64,000 nucleotides of DNA from NCBI GenBank assembly GCA_947471745.1, contig CANJKZ010000514.1, positions 186,001-250,000 of the forward strand. Direction: 5' to 3'. The notes beneath the pieces are model-generated. The model ran no database searches. It was given only the letters and a program-made list of their open reading frames with translations, and had not been told where the DNA came from. This document shows, in pieces, positions 22,387-36,630 of the stretch (position 1 is its first letter; the number at the start of each line of letters is the position of its first letter). The position numbers and the translations under genes were made by a program. This DNA comes from Closterium sp. Naga37s-1 (Eukaryota > Streptophyta > Zygnematophyceae > Desmidiales > Closteriaceae).

Positions 22387-25300
22387 CATAACGAAAAAAC
22401 GCATCCCGCTTCTCCGAACCCAACGCAGACACCAAACCAGCACCCGCTCCCCCCCCCTCCACGCCCCCAAACAGCCTTGTCACATACAAATGACTCTCCA
22501 GCGCGCTATCCATGGTCCCAGTGAAATACACCAACCCAGCACCCTCATCCAACCCTGCCACCTGCTCCACCATCCACTCCCCCGCCGTCACCGCCCCCAC
22601 GCACCGCCCCGACCCCGCATACAAGTACAAGTGCCGGAACCCCGTCCGCTCACTCGCCCACAGAAACCCCCCACGAAGCTCCCCCCCGGATTTCACCAGG
22701 GGGGTGAAGCAGTCGTGCAGGTTCACCCAGAGGGGGTTGGATTCCGTGAGAACGAGGTCCCTGCTGCCTGTGGTGGGGTCGAAGCGCAGCAGCTTGAGGC
22801 GTGTTTGACGGCGGTTCTGCACCTGCGCGGACAGGCGCCCGTCTGGGAGCCATGACACGCGCGCTAGGTACTCCTCATCGTCATCATCGTCTGCGGAATC
22901 AGCAGCAGCAGCTGTAGCGGCTGTGGCAGCTGTGCCATTCCCATTGCCATTGCCATCATTGCCAGTGGTACTAACCCCACCTGCTGCCTTCTCCGGCAGT
23001 GCTAATTCCAGTGCGTCCCTCCCAGGTACGCACGAGGCTAGAGACCCTGCATCACCCCCATGTGTGCTACCTGCTGCTACTCCCTGGTGCAACACCCCTC
23101 TGTTTCCTGCATCCTCTTTTGCTGCTACTCCTCCTCCCATCCCTTCACCATCACCATTCCCATCGCCACTGCCATTGCCAGCACCGGCACCAGCGTTTCT
23201 ACCTTCTCTGCTGCTGCTGTTGCTTCTGCTGCTGCTTTTCGTTTTATCGAAGCTGCTGCCTGCCAAGCCGCAATACAGGTCCATCCATCGGACCTCGCCG
23301 CCAGCCACGGGAACGACCCCAAGCCTCACGCTCACGTTCGCCTGGCCTGGAAAGGGGGGGACAGAAGGGACGAGGACGCTTAGCAGGCGCAGAGGAAGAA
23401 AGCAGCTGAACACGGGGATTTAATACCAGCCTCTTGCTTCAATAATCCCTTGTGTGGCCCAACCTATGCCTGCGAACCAAATCTGGAACTCCAAACCAGC
23501 ACCCAACCCGTACCTGCATAGGAGTACGCGTGTTCCTCCTCAGAATCCGCCCACATAGGCGGGCACATGCAGTAGGTGGATGCGGAAGAGCCTAGCTTAT
23601 CACTGAAGCGGCTAAAAGAGCTACTCAGTGTGAACTACCTGCGAAGGGGTATGCATGCTCCTCATCCGAGTCCGCCCCCACGGGCGGGCGAGTGCAGTGG
23701 GGGATGCGGAAGAGCGTAGCCTATCTCTATAGCGCTTCAAAGAGCTACTCAGTATGAAATGAAGTACCTGCAAAGGGGTAGGCATGCTCCTCCTCGGAGT
23801 CCGCCCCAACAGGCGGGCGAGTGCAGTGGGGGATGCGGAAGAGCGTAGCCTATCTCTATAGCGCTTCAAAGAGCTACTCAGTATGAAATGAAGTACCTGC
23901 AAAGGGGTAGGCATGCTCCTCCTCGGAGTCCGCCCCAACAGGCGGGCGAGTGCAGTGGGGGATGCGGAAGAGCGTAGCCTATCTCTATAGCGCTTCAAAG
24001 AGCTACTCAGTATGAAATGAAGTACCTGCAAAGGGGTAGGCATGCTCCTCCTCGGAGTCCGCCCCAACAGGCGGGCGAGTGCAGTGGGGGATGCGGAAGA
24101 GCGTAGCCTATCTCTATAGCGCTTCAAAGAGCTACTCAGTATGAAATGAAGTACCTGCAAAGGGGTAGGCATGCTCCTCCTCGGAGTCCGCCCCAACAGG
24201 CGGGCGAGTGCAGTGGGGGATGCGGAAGAGCGTAGCCTATCTCTATAGCGCTTCAAAGAGCTACTCAGTATGAAATGAAGTACCTGCAAAGGGGTAGGCA
24301 TGCTCCTCCTCGGAGTCCGCCCCAACAGGCGGGCGAGTGCAGTGGGGGATGCGGAAGAGCGTAGCCTATCTCTATAGCGCTTCAAAGAGCTACTCAGTAT
24401 GAAATGAAGTACCTGCAAAGGGGTAGGCATGCTCCTCCTCGGAGTCCGCCCCAACAGGCGGGCGAGTGCAGTGGGGGATGCGGAAGAGCGTAGCCTATCT
24501 CTATAGCGCTTCAAAGAGCTACTCAGTATGAAATGAAGTACCTGCAAAGGGGTAGGCATGCTCCTCCTCGGAGTCCGCCCCAACAGGCGGGCGAGTGCAG
24601 TGGGGGATGCGGAAGAGCGTAGCCTATCTCTATAGCGCTTCAAAGAGCTACTCAGTATGAAATGAAGTACCTGCAAAGGGGTAGGCATGCTCCTCCTCGG
24701 AGTCCGCCCCAACAGGCGGGCGAGTGGAGTGGGGGATGCGGAAGAGCGTAGCCTATCTCTATAGCGCTTCAAAGAGCTACTCAGTATGAAATGAAGTACC
24801 TGCAAAGGGGTAGGCATGCTCCTCCTCGGAGTCCGCCCCAGCAGGCGGGCGAGTGCAGTGGTGGATGCGGAAGAGCGTAGCCTATCTCTATAGCGCTTCA
24901 AAGAGCTACTCAGTATGAAATGAAGTACCTGCAAAGGGGTAGGCATGCTCCTCCTCGGAGTCCGCCCCAACAGGCGGGCGAGTGCAGTGGGGGATGCGGA
25001 AGAGCGTAGCCTATCTCTATAGCGCTTCAAAGAGCTACTCAGTATGAAATGAAGTACCTGCAAAGGGGTAGGCATGCTCCTCCTCGGAGTCCGCCCCAAC
25101 AGGCGGGCGAGTGCAGTGGGGGATGCGGAAGAGCGTAGCCTATCTCTATAGCGCTTCAAAGAGCTACTCAGTATGAAATGAAGTACCTGCAAAGGGGTAG
25201 GCATGCTCCTCCTCGGAGTCCGCCCCAACAGGCGGGCGAGTGGAGTGGGGGATGCGGAAGAGCGTAGCCTATCTCTATAGCGCTTCAAAGAGCTACTCAT

Positions 25301-28300
25301 TATGAAATGAAGTACCTGCAAAGGGGTAGGCATGCTCCTCCTCGGAGTCCGCCCCAACAGGCGGGCGAGTGCAGTGGGGGATGCGGAAGAGCGTAGCCTA
25401 TCTCTATAGCGCTTCAAAGAGCTACTCAGTATGAAATGAAGTACCTGCAAAGGGGTAGGCATGCTCCTCCTCGGAGTCCGCCCCCACGGGCGGGCGAGTG
25501 CAGTGGGGGATGCGGAAGAGCGTAGCCTATCTCTATAGCGCTTCAAAGAGCTACTCAGTATGAAATGAAGTACCTGCAAAGGGGTAGGCATGCTCCTCCT
25601 CGGAGTCCGCCCCAACAGGCGGGCGAGTGCAGTGGGGGATGCGGAAGAGCGTAGCCTATCTCTATAGCGCTTCAAAGAGCTACTCAGTATGAAATGAAGT
25701 ACCTGCAAAGGGGTAGGCATGCTCCTCCTCGGAGTCCGCCCCAACAGGCGGGCGAGTGCAGTGGGGGATGCGGAAGAGCGTAGCCTATCTCTATAGCGCT
25801 TCAAAGAGCTACTCAGTATGAAATGAAGTACCTGCAAAGGGGTAGGCATGCTCCTCCTCGGAGTCCGCCCCAACAGGCGGGCGAGTGCAGTGGGGGATGC
25901 GGAAGAGCGTAGCCTATCTCTATAGCGCTTCAAAGAGCTACTCAGTATGAAATGAAGTACCTGCAAAGGGGTAGGCATGCTCCTCCTCGGAGTCCGCCCC
26001 AACAGGCGGGCGAGTGCAGTGGTGGATGCGGAAGAGCGTAGCCTATCTCTATAGCGCTTCAAAGAGCTACTCAGTATGAAATGAAGTACCTGCAAAGGGG
26101 TAGGCATGCTCCTCCTCGGAGTCCGCCCCAACAGGCGGGCGAGTGCAGTGGGGGATGCGGAAGAGCGTAGCCTATCTCTATAGCGCTTCAAAGAGCTACT
26201 CAGTATGAAATGAAGTACCTGCAAAGGGGTAGGCATGCTCCTCCTCGGAGTCCGCCCCAACAGGCGGGCGAGTGCAGTGGGGGATGCGGAAGAGCGTAGC
26301 CTATCTCTATAGCGCTTCAAAGAGCTACTCAGTATGAAATGAAGTACCTGCAAAGGGGTAGGCATGCTCCTCCTCGGAGTCCGCCCCAACAGGCGGGCGA
26401 GTGGAGTGGGGGATGCGGAAGAGCGTAGCCTATCTCTATAGCGCTTCAAAGAGCTACTCAGTATGAAATGAAGTACCTGCAAAGGGGTAGGCATGCTCCT
26501 CCTCGGAGTCCGCCCCAACAGGCGGGCGAGTGCAGTGGGGGATGCGGAAGAGCGTAGCCTATCTCTATAACGCTTCAAAGAGCTACTCAGTATGAAATGA
26601 AGTACCTGCAAAGGGGTAGGCATGCTCCTCCTCGGAGTCCGCCCCAACAGGCGGGCGAGTGCAGTGGGGGATGCGGAAGAGCGTAGCCTATCTCTATAGC
26701 GCTTCAAAGAGCTACTCAGTATGAAATGAAGTACCTGCAAAGGGGTAGGCATGCTCCTCCTCGGAGTCCGCCCCAACAGGCGGGCGAGTGCAGTGGGGGA
26801 TGCGGAAGAGCGTAGCCTATCTCTATAGCGCTTCAAAGAGCTACTCAGTATGAAATGAAGTACCTGCAAAGGGGTAGGCATGCTCCTCCTCGGAGTCCGC
26901 CCCAACAGGCGGGCGAGTGCAGTGGGGGATGCGGAAGAGCGTAGCCTATCTCTATAGCGCTTCAAAGAGCTACTCAGTATGAAATGAAGTACCTGCAAAG
27001 GGGTAGGCATGCTCCTCCTCGGAGTCCGCCCCAACAGGCGGGCGAGTGCAGTGGGGGATGCGGAAGAGCGTAGCCTATCTCTATAGCGCTTCAAAGAGCT
27101 ACTCAGTATGAAATGAAGTACCTGCAAAGGGGTAGGCATGCTCCTCCTCGGAGTCCGCCCCAACAGGCGGGCGAGTGCAGTGGGGGATGCGGAAGAGCGT
27201 AGCCTATCTCTATAGCGCTTCAAAGAGCTACTCAGTATGAAATGAAGTACCTGCAAAGGGGTAGGCATGCTCCTCCTCGGAGTCCGCCCCAACAGGCGGG
27301 CGAGTGCAGTGGTGGATGCGGAAGAGCGTAGCCTATCTCTATAGCGCTTCAAAGAGCTACTCAGTATGAAATGAAGTACCTGCAAAGGGGTAGGCATGCT
27401 CCTCCTCGGAGTCCGCCCCAACAGGCGGGCGAGTGCAGTGGGGGATGCGGAAGAGCGTAGCCTATCTCTATAGCGCTTCAAAGAGCTACTCAGTATGAAA
27501 TGAAGTACCTGCAAAGGGGTAGGCATGCTCCTCCTCGGAGTCCGCCCCAACAGGCGGGCGAGTGCAGTGGGGGATGCGGAAGAGCGTAGCCTATCTCTAT
27601 AGCGCTTCAAAGAGCTACTCAGTATGAAATGAAGTACCTGCAAAGGGGTAGGCATGCTCCTCCTCGGAGTCCGCCCCAACAGGCGGGCGAGTGCAGTGGG
27701 GGATGCGGAAGAGCGTAGCCTATCTCTATAGCGCTTCAAAGAGCTACTCAGTATGAAATGAAGTACCTGCAAAGGGGTAGGCATGCTCCTCCTCGGAGTC
27801 CGCCCCAACAGGCGGGCGAGTGCAGTGGGGGATGCGGAAGAGCGTAGCCTATCTCTATAGCGCTTCAAAGAGCTACTCAGTATGAAATGAAGTACCTGCA
27901 AAGGGGTAGGCATGCTCCTCCTCGGAGTCCGCCCCAACAGGCGGGCGAGTGCAGTGGGGGATGCGGAAGAGCGTAGCCTATCTCTATAGCGCTTCAAAGA
28001 GCTACTCAGTATGAAATGAAGTACCTGCAAAGGGGTAGGCATGCTCCTCCTCGGAGTCCGCCCCAACAGGCGGGCGAGTGCAGTGGGGGATGCGGAAGAG
28101 CGTAGCCTATCTCTATAGCGCTTCAAAGAGCTACTCAGTATGAAATGAAGTACCTGCAAAGGGGTAGGCATGCTCCTCCTCGGAGTCCGCCCCAACAGGC
28201 GGGCGAGTGCAGTGGGGGATGCGGAAGAGCGTAGCCTATCTCTATAGCGCTTCAAAGAGCTACTCAGTATGAAATGAAGTACCTGCAAAGGGGTAGGCAT

Positions 28301-31300
28301 GCTCCTCCTCGGAGTCCGCCCCAACAGGCGGGCGAGTGGAGTGGGGGATGCGGAAGAGCGTAGCCTATCTCTATAGCGCTTCAAAGAGCTACTCAGTATG
28401 AAATGAAGTACCTGCAAAGGGGTAGGCATGCTCCTCCTCGGAGTCCGCCCCAACAGGCGGGCGAGTGCAGTGGGGGATGCGGAAGAGCGTAGCCTATCTC
28501 TATAACGCTTCAAAGAGCTACTCAGTATGAAATGAAGTACCTGCAAAGGGGTAGGCATGCTCCTCCTCGGAGTCCGCCCCAACAGGCGGGCGAGTGCAGT
28601 GGGGGATGCGGAAGAGCGTAGCCTATCTCTATAGCGCTTCAAAGAGCTACTCAGTATGAAATGAAGTACCTGCAAAGGGGTAGGCATGCTCCTCCTCGGA
28701 GTCCGCCCCAACAGGCGGGCGAGTGCAGTGGTGGATGCGGAAGAGCGTAGCCTATCTCTATAGCGCTTCAAAGAGCTACTCAGTATGAAATGAAGTACCT
28801 GCAAAGGGGTAGGCATGCTCCTCCTCGGAGTCCGCCCCAACAGGCGGGCGAGTGCAGTGGGGGATGCGGAAGAGCGTAGCCTATCTCTATAGCGCTTCAA
28901 AGAGCTACTCAGTATGAAATGAAGTACCTGCAAAGGGGTAGGCATGCTCCTCCTCGGAGTCCGCCCCAACAGGCGGGCGAGTGCAGTGGGGGATGCGGAA
29001 GAGCGTAGCCTATCTCTATAGCGCTTCAAAGAGCTACTCAGTATGAAATGAAGTACCTGCAAAGGGGTAGGCATGCTCCTCCTCGGAGTCCGCCCCAACA
29101 GGCGGGCGAGTGCAGTGGGGGATGCGGAAGAGCGTAGCCTATCTCTATAGCGCTTCAAAGAGCTACTCAGTATGAAATGAAGTACCTGCAAAGGGGTAGG
29201 CATGCTCCTCCTCGGAGTCCGCCCCAACAGGCGGGCGAGTGCAGTGGGGGATGCGGAAGAGCGTAGCCTATCTCTATAGCGCTTCAAAGAGCTACTCAGT
29301 ATGAAATGAAGTACCTGCAAAGGGGTAGGCATGCTCCTCCTCGGAGTCCGCCCCAACAGGCGGGCGAGTGGAGTGGGGGATGCGGAAGAGCGTAGCCTAT
29401 CTCTATAGCGCTTCAAAGAGCTACTCAGTATGAAATGAAGTACCTGCAAAGGGGTAGGCATGCTCCTCCTCGGAGTCCGCCCCAACAGGCGGGCGAGTGC
29501 AGTGGGGGATGCGGAAGAGCGTAGCCTGTCTCTATAGCGCTTCAAAGAGCTACTCAGTATGAAATGAAGTACCTGCAAAGGGGTAGGCATGCTCCTCCTC
29601 GGAGTCCGCCCCAACAGGCGGGCGAGTGCAGTGGGGGATGCGGAAGAGCGTAGCCTATCTCTATAGCGCTTCAAAGAGCTACTCAGTATGAAATGAAGTA
29701 CCTGCAAAGGGGTAGGCATGCTCCTCCTCGGAGTCCGCCCCAACAGGCGGGCGAGTGCAGTGGGGGATGCGGAAGAGCGTAGCCTGTCTCTATAGCGCTT
29801 CAAAGAGCTACTCAGTATGAAATGAAGTACCTGCAAAGGGGTAGGCATGCTCCTCCTCGGAGTCCGCCCCAACAGGCGGGCGAGTGCAGTGGGGGATGCG
29901 GAAGAGCGTAGCCTATCTCTATAGCGCTTCAAAGAGCTACTCAGTATGAAATGAAGTACCTGCAAAGGGGTAGGCATGCTCCTCCTCGGAGTCCGCCCCA
30001 ACAGGCGGGCGAGTGGAGTGGGGGATGCGGAAGAGCGTAGCCTATCTCTATAGCGCTTCAAAGAGCTACTCAGTATGAAATGAAGTACCTGCAAAGGGGT
30101 AGGCATGCTCCTCCTCGGAGTCCGCCCCAACAGGCGGGCGAGTGCAGTGGGGGATGCGGAAGAGCGTAGCCTATCTCTATAGCGCTTCAAAGAGCTACTC
30201 AGTATGAAATGAAGTACCTGCAAAGGGGTAGGCATGCTCCTCCTCGGAGTCCGCCCCAACAGGCGGGCGAGTGCAGTGGGGGATGCGGAAGAGCGTAGCC
30301 TATCTCTATAGCGCTTCAAAGAGCTACTCAGTATGAAATGAAGTACCTGCAAAGGGGTAGGCATGCTCCTCCTCGGAGTCCGCCCCAACAGGCGGGCGAG
30401 TGCAGTGGGGGATGCGGAAGAGCGTAGCCTATCTCTATAGCGCTTCAAAGAGCTACTCAGTATGAAATGAAGTACCTGCAAAGGGGTAGGCATGCTCCTC
30501 CTCGGAGTCCGCCCCAACAGGCGGGCGAGTGCAGTGGGGGATGCGGAAGAGCGTAGCCTATCTCTATAGCGCTTCAAAGAGCTACTCAGTATGAAATGAA
30601 GTACCTGCAAAGGGGTAGGCATGCTCCTCCTCGGAGTCCGCCCCAACAGGCGGGCGAGTGCAGTGGGGGATGCGGAAGAGCGTAGCCTATCTCTATAGCG
30701 CTTCAAAGAGCTACTCAGTATGAAATGAAGTACCTGCAAAGGGGTAGGCATGCTCCTCCTCGGAGTCCGCCCCAACAGGCGGGCGAGTGCAGTGGTGGAT
30801 GCGGAAGAGCGTAGCCTATCTCTATAGCGCTTCAAAGAGCTACTCAGTATGAAATGAAGTACCTGCAAAGGGGTAGGCATGCTCCTCCTCGGAGTCCGCC
30901 CCAACAGGCGGGCGAGTGCAGTGGGGGATGCGGAAGAGCGTAGCCTATCTCTATAGCGCTTCAAAGAGCTACTCAGTATGAAATGAAGTACCTGCAAAGG
31001 GGTAGGCATGCTCCTCCTCGGAGTCCGCCCCAACAGGCGGGCGAGTGCAGTGGGGGATGCGGAAGAGCGTAGCCTATCTCTATAGCGCTTCAAAGAGCTA
31101 CTCAGTATGAAATGAAGTACCTGCAAAGGGGTAGGCATGCTCCTCCTCGGAGTCCGCCCCAACAGGCGGGCGAGTGCAGTGGGGGATGCGGAAGAGCGTA
31201 GCCTATCTCTATAGCGCTTCAAAGAGCTACTCAGTATGAAATGAAGTACCTGCAAAGGGGTAGGCATGCTCCTCCTCGGAGTCCGCCCCAACAGGCGGGC

Positions 31301-34300
31301 GAGTGCAGTGGGGGATGCGGAAGAGCGTAGCCTATCTCTATAGCGCTTCAAAGAGCTACTCAGTATGAAATGAAGTACCTGCAAAGGGGTAGGCATGCTC
31401 CTCCTCGGAGTCCGCCCCAACAGGCGGGCGAGTGCAGTGGGGGATGCGGAAGAGCGTAGCCTATCTCTATAGCGCTTCAAAGAGCTACTCAGTATGAAAT
31501 GAAGTACCTGCAAAGGGGTAGGCATGCTCCTCCTCGGAGTCCGCCCCAACAGGCGGGCGAGTGCAGTGGTGGATGCGGAAGAGCGTAGCCTATCTCTATA
31601 GCGCTTCAAAGAGCTACTCAGTATGAAATGAAGTACCTGCAAAGGGGTAGGCATGCTCCTCCTCGGAGTCCGCCCCAACAGGCGGGCGAGTGCAGTGGGG
31701 GATGCGGAAGAGCGTAGCCTATCTCTATAGCGCTTCAAAGAGCTACTCAGTATGAAATGAAGTACCTGCAAAGGGGTAGGCATGCTCCTCCTCGGAGTCC
31801 GCCCCAACAGGCGGGCGAGTGCAGTGGGGGATGCGGAAGAGCGTAGCCTATCTCTATAGCGCTTCAAAGAGCTACTCAGTATGAAATGAAGTACCTGCAA
31901 AGGGGTAGGCATGCTCCTCCTCGGAGTCCGCCCCAACAGGCGGGCGAGTGCAGTGGGGGATGCGGAAGAGCGTAGCCTATCTCTATAGCGCTTCAAAGAG
32001 CTACTCAGTATGAAATGAAGTACCTGCAAAGGGGTAGGCATGCTCCTCCTCGGAGTCCGCCCCAACAGGCGGGCGAGTGCAGTGGGGGATGCGGAAGAGC
32101 GTAGCCTATCTCTATAGCGCTTCAAAGAGCTACTCAGTATGAAATGAAGTACCTGCAAAGGGGTAGGCATGCTCCTCCTCGGAGTCCGCCCCAACAGGCG
32201 GGCGAGTGCAGTGGGGGATGCGGAAGAGCGTAGCCTATCTCTATAGCGCTTCAAAGAGCTACTCAGTATGAAATGAAGTACCTGCAAAGGGGTAGGCATG
32301 CTCCTCCTCGGAGTCCGCCCCAACAGGCGGGCGAGTGCAGTGGGGGATGCGGAAGAGCGTAGCCTATCTCTATAGCGCTTCAAAGAGCTACTCAGTATGA
32401 AATGAAGTACCTGCAAAGGGGTAGGCATGCTCCTCCTCGGAGTCCGCCCCAACAGGCGGGCGAGTGCAGTGGTGGATGCGGAAGAGCGTAGCCTATCTCT
32501 ATAGCGCTTCAAAGAGCTACTCAGTATGAAATGAAGTACCTGCAAAGGGGTAGGCATGCTCCTCCTCGGAGTCCGCCCCAACAGGCGGGCGAGTGCAGTG
32601 GGGGATGCGGAAGAGCGTAGCCTATCTCTATAGCGCTTCAAAGAGCTACTCAGTATGAAATGAAGTACCTGCAAAGGGGTAGGCATGCTCCTCCTCGGAG
32701 TCCGCCCCAACAGGCGGGCGAGTGCAGTGGGGGATGCGGAAGAGCGTAGCCTATCTCTATAGCGCTTCAAAGAGCTACTCAGTATGAAATGAAGTACCTG
32801 CAAAGGGGTAGGCATGCTCCTCCTCGGAGTCCGCCCCAACAGGCGGGCGAGTGCAGTGGGGGATGCGGAAGAGCGTAGCCTATCTCTATAGCGCTTCAAA
32901 GAGCTACTCAGTATGAAATGAAGTACCTGCAAAGGGGTAGGCATGCTCCTCCTCGGAGTCCGCCCCAACAGGCGGGCGAGTGCAGTGGGGGATGCGGAAG
33001 AGCGTAGCCTATCTCTATAGCGCTTCAAAGAGCTACTCAGTATGAAATGAAGTACCTGCAAAGGGGTAGGCATGCTCCTCCTCGGAGTCCGCCCCAACAG
33101 GCGGGCGAGTGCAGTGGGGGATGCGGAAGAGCGTAGCCTATCTCTATAGCGCTTCAAAGAGCTACTCAGTATGAAATGAAGTACCTGCAAAGGGGTAGGC
33201 ATGCTCCTCCTCGGAGTCCGCCCCAACAGGCGGGCGAGTGCAGTGGGGGATGCGGAAGAGCGTAGCCTATCTCTATAGCGCTTCAAAGAGCTACTCAGTA
33301 TGAAATGAAGTACCTGCAAAGGGGTAGGCATGCTCCTCCTCGGAGTCCGCCCCAACAGGCGGGCGAGTGCAGTGGGGGATGCGGAAGAGCGTAGCCTATC
33401 TCTATAGCGCTTCAAAGAGCTACTCAGTATGAAATGAAGTACCTGCAAAGGGGTAGGCATGCTCCTCCTCGGAGTCCGCCCCAACAGGCGGGCGAGTGGA
33501 GTGGGGGATGCGGAAGAGCGTAGCCTATCTCTATAGCGCTTCAAAGAGCTACTCAGTATGAAATGAAGTACCTGCAAAGGGGTAGGCATGCTCCTCCTCG
33601 GAGTCCGCCCCAACAGGCGGGCGAGTGCAGTGGTGGATGCGGAAGAGCGTAGCCTATCTCTATAGCGCTTCAAAGAGCTACTCAGTATGAAATGAAGTAC
33701 CTGCAAAGGGGTAGGCATGCTCCTCCTCGGAGTCCGCCCCAACAGGCGGGCGAGTGCAGTGGGGGATGCGGAAGAGCGTAGCCTATCTCTATAGCGCTTC
33801 AAAGAGCTACTCAGTATGAAATGAAGTACCTGCAAAGGGGTAGGCATGCTCCTCCTCGGAGTCCGCCCCAACAGGCGGGCGAGTGCAGTGGGGGATGCGG
33901 AAGAGCGTAGCCTATCTCTATAGCGCTTCAAAGAGCTACTCAGTATGAAATGAAGTACCTGCAAAGGGGTAGGCATGCTCCTCCTCGGAGTCCGCCCCAA
34001 CAGGCGGGCGAGTGGAGTGGGGGATGCGGAAGAGCGTAGCCTATCTCTATAGCGCTTCAAAGAGCTACTCAGTATGAAATGAAGTACCTGCAAAGGGGTA
34101 GGCATGCTCCTCCTCGGAGTCCGCCCCAACAGGCGGGCGAGTGCAGTGGGGGATGCGGAAGAGCGTAGCCTATCTCTATAACGCTTCAAAGAGCTACTCA
34201 GTATGAAATGAAGTACCTGCAAAGGGGTAGGCATGCTCCTCCTCGGAGTCCGCCCCAACAGGCGGGCGAGTGCAGTGGGGGATGCGGAAGAGCGTAGCCT

Positions 34301-36569
34301 ATCTCTATAACGCTTCAAAGAGCTACTCAGTATGAAATGAAGTACCTGCAAAGGGGTAGGCATGCTCCTCCTCGGAGTCCGCCCCAACAGGCGGGCGAGT
34401 GCAGTGGGGGATGCGGAAGAGCGTAGCCTGTCTCTATAGCGCTTCAAAGAGCTACTCAGTATGAAATGAAGTACCTGCAAAGGGGTAGGCATGCTCCTCC
34501 TCGGAGTCCGCCCCAACAGGCGGGCGAGTGCAGTGGGGGATGCGGAAGAGCGTAGCCTATCTCTATAGCGCTTCAAAGAGCTACTCAGTATGAAATGAAG
34601 TACCTGCAAAGGGGTAGGCATGCTCCTCCTCGGAGTCCGCCCCAACAGGCGGGCGAGTGCAGTGGGGGATGCGGAAGAGCGTAGCCTATCTCTATAGCGC
34701 TTCAAAGAGCTACTCAGTATGAAATGAAGTACCTGCAAAGGGGTAGGCATGCTCCTCCTCGGAGTCCGCCCCAACAGGCGGGCGAGTGCAGTGGGGGATG
34801 CGGAAGAGCGTAGCCTATCTCTATAGCGCTTCAAAGAGCTACTCAGTATGAAATGAAGTACCTGCAAAGGGGTAGGCATGCTCCTCCTCGGAGTCCGCCC
34901 CAACAGGCGGGCGAGTGCAGTGGGGGATGCGGAAGAGCGTAGCCTATCTCTATAGCGCTTCAAAGAGCTACTCAGTATGAAATGAAGTACCTGCAAAGGG
35001 GTAGGCATGCTCCTCCTCGGAGTCCGCCCCAACAGGCGGGCGAGTGGAGTGGGGGATGCGGAAGAGCGTAGCCTATCTCTATAGCGCTTCAAAGAGCTAC
35101 TCAGTATGAAATGAAGTACCTGCAAAGGGGTAGGCATGCTCCTCCTCGGAGTCCGCCCCAACAGGCGGGCGAGTGCAGTGGTGGATGCGGAAGAGCGTAG
35201 CCTATCTCTATAGCGCTTCAAAGAGCTACTCAGTATGAAATGAAGTACCTGCAAAGGGGTAGGCATGCTCCTCCTCGGAGTCCGCCCCAACAGGCGGGCG
35301 AGTGCAGTGGGGGATGCGGAAGAGCGTAGCCTATCTCTATAGCGCTTCAAAGAGCTACTCAGTATGAAATGAAGTACCTGCAAAGGGGTAGGCATGCTCC
35401 TCCTCGGAGTCCGCCCCAACAGGCGGGCGAGTGCAGTGGGGGATGCGGAAGAGCGTAGCCTATCTCTATAGCGCTTCAAAGAGCTACTCAGTATGAAATG
35501 AAGTACCTGCAAAGGGGTAGGCATGCTCCTCCTCGGAGTCCGCCCCAACAGGCGGGCGAGTGGAGTGGGGGATGCGGAAGAGCGTAGCCTATCTCTATAG
35601 CGCTTCAAAGAGCTACTCAGTATGAAATGAAGTACCTGCAAAGGGGTAGGCATGCTCCTCCTCGGAGTCCGCCCCAACAGGCGGGCGAGTGCAGTGGGGG
35701 ATGCGGAAGAGCGTAGCCTATCTCTATAACGCTTCAAAGAGCTACTCAGTATGAAATGAAGTACCTGCAAAGGGGTAGGCATGCTCCTCCTCGGAGTCCG
35801 CCCCAACAGGCGGGCGAGTGCAGTGGGGGATGCGGAAGAGCGTAGCCTATCTCTATAAAGCTTCAAAGAGCTACTCAGTATGAAATGAAGTACCTGCAAA
35901 GGGGTAGGCATGCTCCTCCTCGGAGTCCGCCCCAACAGGCGGGCGAGTGCAGTGGGGGATGCGGAAGAGCGTAGCCTGTCTCTATAGCGCTTCAAAGAGC
36001 TACTCAGTATGAAATGAAGTACCTGCAAAGGGGTAGGCATGCTCCTCCTCGGAGTCCGCCCCAACAGGCGGGCGAGTGCAGTGGGGGATGCGGAAGAGCG
36101 GCACAGCAGAGGCGTCTGTCTGCGTGAAGGCGATGCGCGTGCTGTCGTGCGCCCACCAGAAGCCACTGCGCCTCTCCATCTCCTCCTGCCCTCGCAAGGA
36201 GAGCGGGGGAGGAGGGGCGCAGGAGAGATGGGAGACAGGGAAACGGAAGGTGGGAATTGTTTGACACTTGAGCAGACAGGATGAGACAGAATAGCTGGGC
36301 ATTAAGTTAAAAGAAGCAAGGTGGCTTGGCTATGAGTGAACTAACGAACGACGAATCCAGAGTCGGGCGTTTCATACATGAACAAGCATAGAAAAGGGTG
36401 ATTTCAAGACGGATGTACTGGTGAGGAGGGTGTGGTTGGGCAAGGGTTAAAGGTAACAGTGAATAGGCGATGGCGAAGCGGATGCTTACCTGTGCAATGT
36501 ACTCTGCCAAGCCATGCACCTGTCATCGCCACAGCACCATGCACGCATGGGGACGCACGCATGGGGACG

Positions 36570-36630
<61 letters not shown>

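Noticed and set aside
23507-36100. CRISPR-like or satellite-centromere array
   Set aside because: There are no spacers between repeats, the unit is a known exon-intron junction, and the array is confined to one intron of a eukaryotic gene.
23621-36166. A 4,181-codon open frame with a 43-residue repeat ([20 protein letters not shown]...)
   Set aside because: The 129-bp period is a multiple of three and this frame happens to lack stops. It is not the peptidase frame, starts inside a peptidase exon, and most unit variants are not framed as conservative changes.
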